Positions 15,511 through 16,007 of a stretch of DNA of 16,007 bases are shown in pieces. How positions within the stretch are numbered: the first letter of the stretch is position 1; every line of letters begins with the position of its first letter. The notes beneath the pieces were generated by a model, which was given only the letters and a program-made list of their open reading frames with translations, did not search any database and was not told where the DNA came from. This stretch comes from DATLYF01 sp035575095 (lineage in GTDB: Bacteria > Pseudomonadota > Gammaproteobacteria > Competibacterales > Competibacteraceae), in the NCBI GenBank assembly GCA_035575095.1, contig DATLYF010000044.1:1-16007 (forward strand), written 5' to 3'. Position numbers and translations under genes: made by a program.

Positions 15511-16007
15511 ATGTTCCAGCCCGATCCCCGCAGCGCCATGCCGCTGGTGCAGCAGATCGTCGCCGCCGTGCAGATGCGTATCGACGCCGGACTGCTGCGC
15601 CCCGGCGCACGTCTGCCCTCAATCCGCCGCTTCGCCGCCGAATTCGGGGTGAGCCGCTTCTCGGTGGTGGAGGCCTACGATCGGCTGGTGGCTCAGGGCT
15701 ATTTGCAATCGCGCCGCGGCGCCGGCTTCTACGTCGCGGCCCGGCCGCAGCCGGCAGCACCCCAAGGGCTGGCGGCGCTGGAGCGCAGCGCCGATGTCAC
15801 CGCGCAGATTCGGCGCATGTTCGTCACCGGTGATGAGCTACTCAAGGCCGGCTGCGGCTGGCTGCCCGGCGACTGGCTGGACCAGAGCGGCCTCGCCCGC
15901 CAGTTGCGCGCCCTGGCACGCCAGCCGGGCGAGCACTTGACCGGCTACGGTCATCCCCAGGGCTATCCGCCGCTGCGCCAGCAGCTCGCCCGCCGGCTGG
16001 AGGGGCT
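15511..16007 (+). CDS. MocR/PdxR-type regulator (GntR wHTH plus aminotransferase-like domain), 5' part only
   Basis: The frame is open from ATG 15511 to the window end (165 complete codons), so the 3' two thirds are missing. Residues about 11-75 form the GntR winged helix: IVAAVQMRIDAGLLRPGARL, PSIRRFAAEFGVSRFSVVEA, YDRLVAQGYLQSRRGAGFYV. A linker (76-118) follows, then the start of a PLP aminotransferase fold I domain (GWLPGDWLDQ, GYGHPQGYPPLRQQLARRL). The PLP lysine lies beyond the window. Such proteins bind DNA through the N-terminal domain and sense PLP or an amino compound through the other. A GGAG (15497-15500) lies 10 nt before the ATG and can pair with CTCC (15504-15507), which may weaken initiation. 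It is divergent from the EamA permease, its likely target. Confidence 0.93.
   Translation, partial: MFQPDPRSAMPLVQQIVAAVQMRIDAGLLRPGARLPSIRRFAAEFGVSRFSVVEAYDRLVAQGYLQSRRGAGFYVAARPQPAAPQGLAALERSADVTAQIRRMFVTGDELLKAGCGWLPGDWLDQSGLARQLRALARQPGEHLTGYGHPQGYPPLRQQLARRLEG

Overview
The window is G+C-rich chromosomal DNA (roughly two thirds G+C by eye, with heavy G/C third positions) and densely coded. It most likely comes from a gammaproteobacterium. The minus-strand order ndk - rlmN - pilF/pilW - rodZ at the left end is the conserved housekeeping block that in Gammaproteobacteria normally continues into ispG and hisS. Nothing in the sequence fixes the genus. I see no tRNA, rRNA, CRISPR array, insertion sequence, integrase or phage gene.

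Layout. (1) 1-2981, minus strand: ndk (nucleotide pools), rlmN (23S rRNA/tRNA A2 methylation), a PilF/PilW pilus-biogenesis lipoprotein and the N-terminal two thirds of RodZ (cell shape), packed as one transcription unit with a candidate ndk promoter at 3064-3091. (2) 3265-5893, plus strand: a tight three-gene cassette of a polyprenyl-phosphate GT2 glycosyltransferase, a stand-alone LAB_N membrane protein on a TTG start, and an ArnT/PMT-like GT-C transferase. Together they look like a make, flip and transfer pathway for a lipid-linked sugar. (3) 5833-9653, minus strand: an AlkA-type DNA glycosylase, a large DmdC-like acyl-CoA dehydrogenase and an isoaspartyl dipeptidase (IadA). (4) 9733-10629 plus: RarD permease, convergent with ltaE (10626-11639, minus). 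(5) 11784-14524, plus: two tandem paralogous exported TPR proteins separated by a very AT-rich island, then a glutamine-synthetase-family enzyme preceded by a possible leader mini-ORF. (6) 14517-16007: an EamA permease (minus) divergent from a MocR/GntR-type regulator (plus, cut by the window end), with clear inverted repeats between them.

Themes. Same-strand neighbours are often translationally coupled (TGATG or TTGA overlaps). All three convergent gene pairs overlap at their 3' ends, by 61, 4 and 8 bp. The most interesting parts are the GT2/LAB_N/GT-C cassette, the gap-free tandem TPR paralogs with their AT-rich spacer next to the GS-like gene, the IadA variant with Glu where the E. coli enzyme has its carboxylated lysine, and the MocR/EamA operator region. 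I did not find a clearly unprecedented system. The cassette and the TPR/GS locus are the best candidates for undescribed function.
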